Positions 5,595 to 6,093 of a DNA stretch of 6,093 bases are shown piece after piece. Positions within the stretch are counted from its first letter, which is position 1. Each line of letters starts with the position of its first letter. The translations under genes and the position numbers were made by a program. Source of the DNA: Syntrophomonadaceae bacterium (GTDB taxonomy: Bacteria > Bacillota > Dethiobacteria > DTU022); assembly GCA_003558195.1 (NCBI GenBank), contig PWMM01000141.1, forward strand, positions 1-6,093. The letters run 5' to 3'. A model generated the notes under the pieces. That model was not told where the DNA came from. It saw only the letters and a program-made list of their open reading frames with translations, and did not search any database.

Positions 5595-6071
5595 CTACCA
5601 GCCCCAGGTTCCGGGGCCGCCTTTAAAGGGGCCTTTGAGGTTTGAAGTAATCCAGCCCCCGTAAAAATCACCTTCCTGGGCCTGTACTTTTTCACCGTCA
5701 ACGTAGCAGGCTTCCACCTTGGAGGGGTAAAAGGCCAGGTGGTCTTTAATTGATTCAAAGCCGGGGCGGGGGTTTTCATAGCCCCAGGTTAGGCTTTCGA
5801 TGCGCTCTGAAGCAGTTACCAGGTCATAATAGTGGGCCATGCCCTTGAACTCGCACATGCTGGTCTTAGCTGTTTTTTGGAGCATCTCCATCATGATGTC
5901 TGCCTGGGGGATATAGAATACAGGGGGGTGGCTGGTTTCTAGAACGCGGAAAGCGCGATTGCTTTTGGCCAAAACCTCTCCGTGGTGATGTATTTCAATC
6001 AAACCAGGGTAGGCTTCGACCCGGGGTGGGCGGGGGTAAGCCCAGACCGACTCTTGCTTCTTTTTCTTCAT
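5595..6071 (-). CDS. DUF427 family protein
   Basis: This complete 158-residue soluble protein contains the full DUF427 (PF04248) signature. Landmarks are ESVWAYPRPPRVE (7-19), RVLETSHPPVFYIP (42-55), the MCEFKG cysteine segment (72-77), FYPSKVEACYVDGE (114-127) and the glycine/tryptophan-rich end from DFYGGWITSNLKGPF to GPGTWGW (135-158). The length is normal for single-domain members. The family has a compact beta-rich fold and no biochemically established function that I can cite with confidence; a nucleotidyltransferase-like name has been attached to the Pfam entry. There is no signal peptide, so it should be cytoplasmic. The ATG start has GAGG about 10 bases upstream. The gene converges on the hydrolase gene across 223 bp and no partner gene is visible. 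The lysine-rich start (MKKKKQ) is not conserved in the family core and is simply the N-terminus here. Confidence 0.93.
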   Translation of the reverse strand: MKKKKQESVWAYPRPPRVEAYPGLIEIHHHGEVLAKSNRAFRVLETSHPPVFYIPQADIMMEMLQKTAKTSMCEFKGMAHYYDLVTASERIESLTWGYENPRPGFESIKDHLAFYPSKVEACYVDGEKVQAQEGDFYGGWITSNLKGPFKGGPGTWGW

Positions 6072-6093
6072 TTGTTAAGCACCTCATTAATAA

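Noticed and set aside
5585..5779. Minus-strand open frame inside the DUF427 gene
   Set aside because: It is a shifted frame of the DUF427 coding sequence, whose family motifs run to the stop codon at 5595-5597.

Overview
This window looks like ordinary chromosomal DNA from a Firmicute, most likely an anaerobic, spore-forming-type clostridial lineage. The grounds are strong GGAG/GGGAGG ribosome binding sites on nearly every gene, frequent GTG/TTG starts, moderate G+C with A/T-rich intergenic stretches, and a GerMN-domain lipoprotein. The taxon is an inference; nothing in the window fixes a genus.

Left part (1-3600), all on the minus strand: an autoregulated export operon. Reading in the direction of transcription, it holds a TetR-family repressor (from 3542), an ABC ATPase (from 2929), two six-helix ABC-2-type permeases (from 2072 and 1362), and a CPBP-family intramembrane protease (from 598) that runs off the left edge. 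The spacings are 1 bp, 4-bp overlap, 4-bp overlap and 41 bp, so at least the first four genes are almost certainly one transcript. A 27-bp interrupted palindrome (3564-3590) sits over the -10 and spacer of a good sigma-A-type promoter. This suggests that the TetR protein represses its own operon until an exported compound, or a related one, releases it.

Middle (3600-4630): a probable terminator (3627-3659), a GerMN lipoprotein gene (3787-4347, minus), and a 280-bp divergent intergenic region with a perfect 7-bp inverted repeat and a probable extended -10 promoter for the rightward gene.

Right part (4628-6093): a membrane-anchored alpha/beta hydrolase on the plus strand with a complete Ser-Asp-His triad. 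Its N-terminal anchor can only be translated from an ATT codon or across a lesion, because no ATG/GTG/TTG lies in the right place. After a 223-bp convergent intergenic region with no convincing gene comes a complete DUF427 protein on the minus strand (5595-6071).

I found no CRISPR array, tRNA, rRNA, insertion sequence, phage or attachment site. I see no evidence for a wholly new system. The points most worth a second look are the operator/start-codon arrangement of the TetR gene, the abnormal start of the hydrolase, and the protease next to the exporter.
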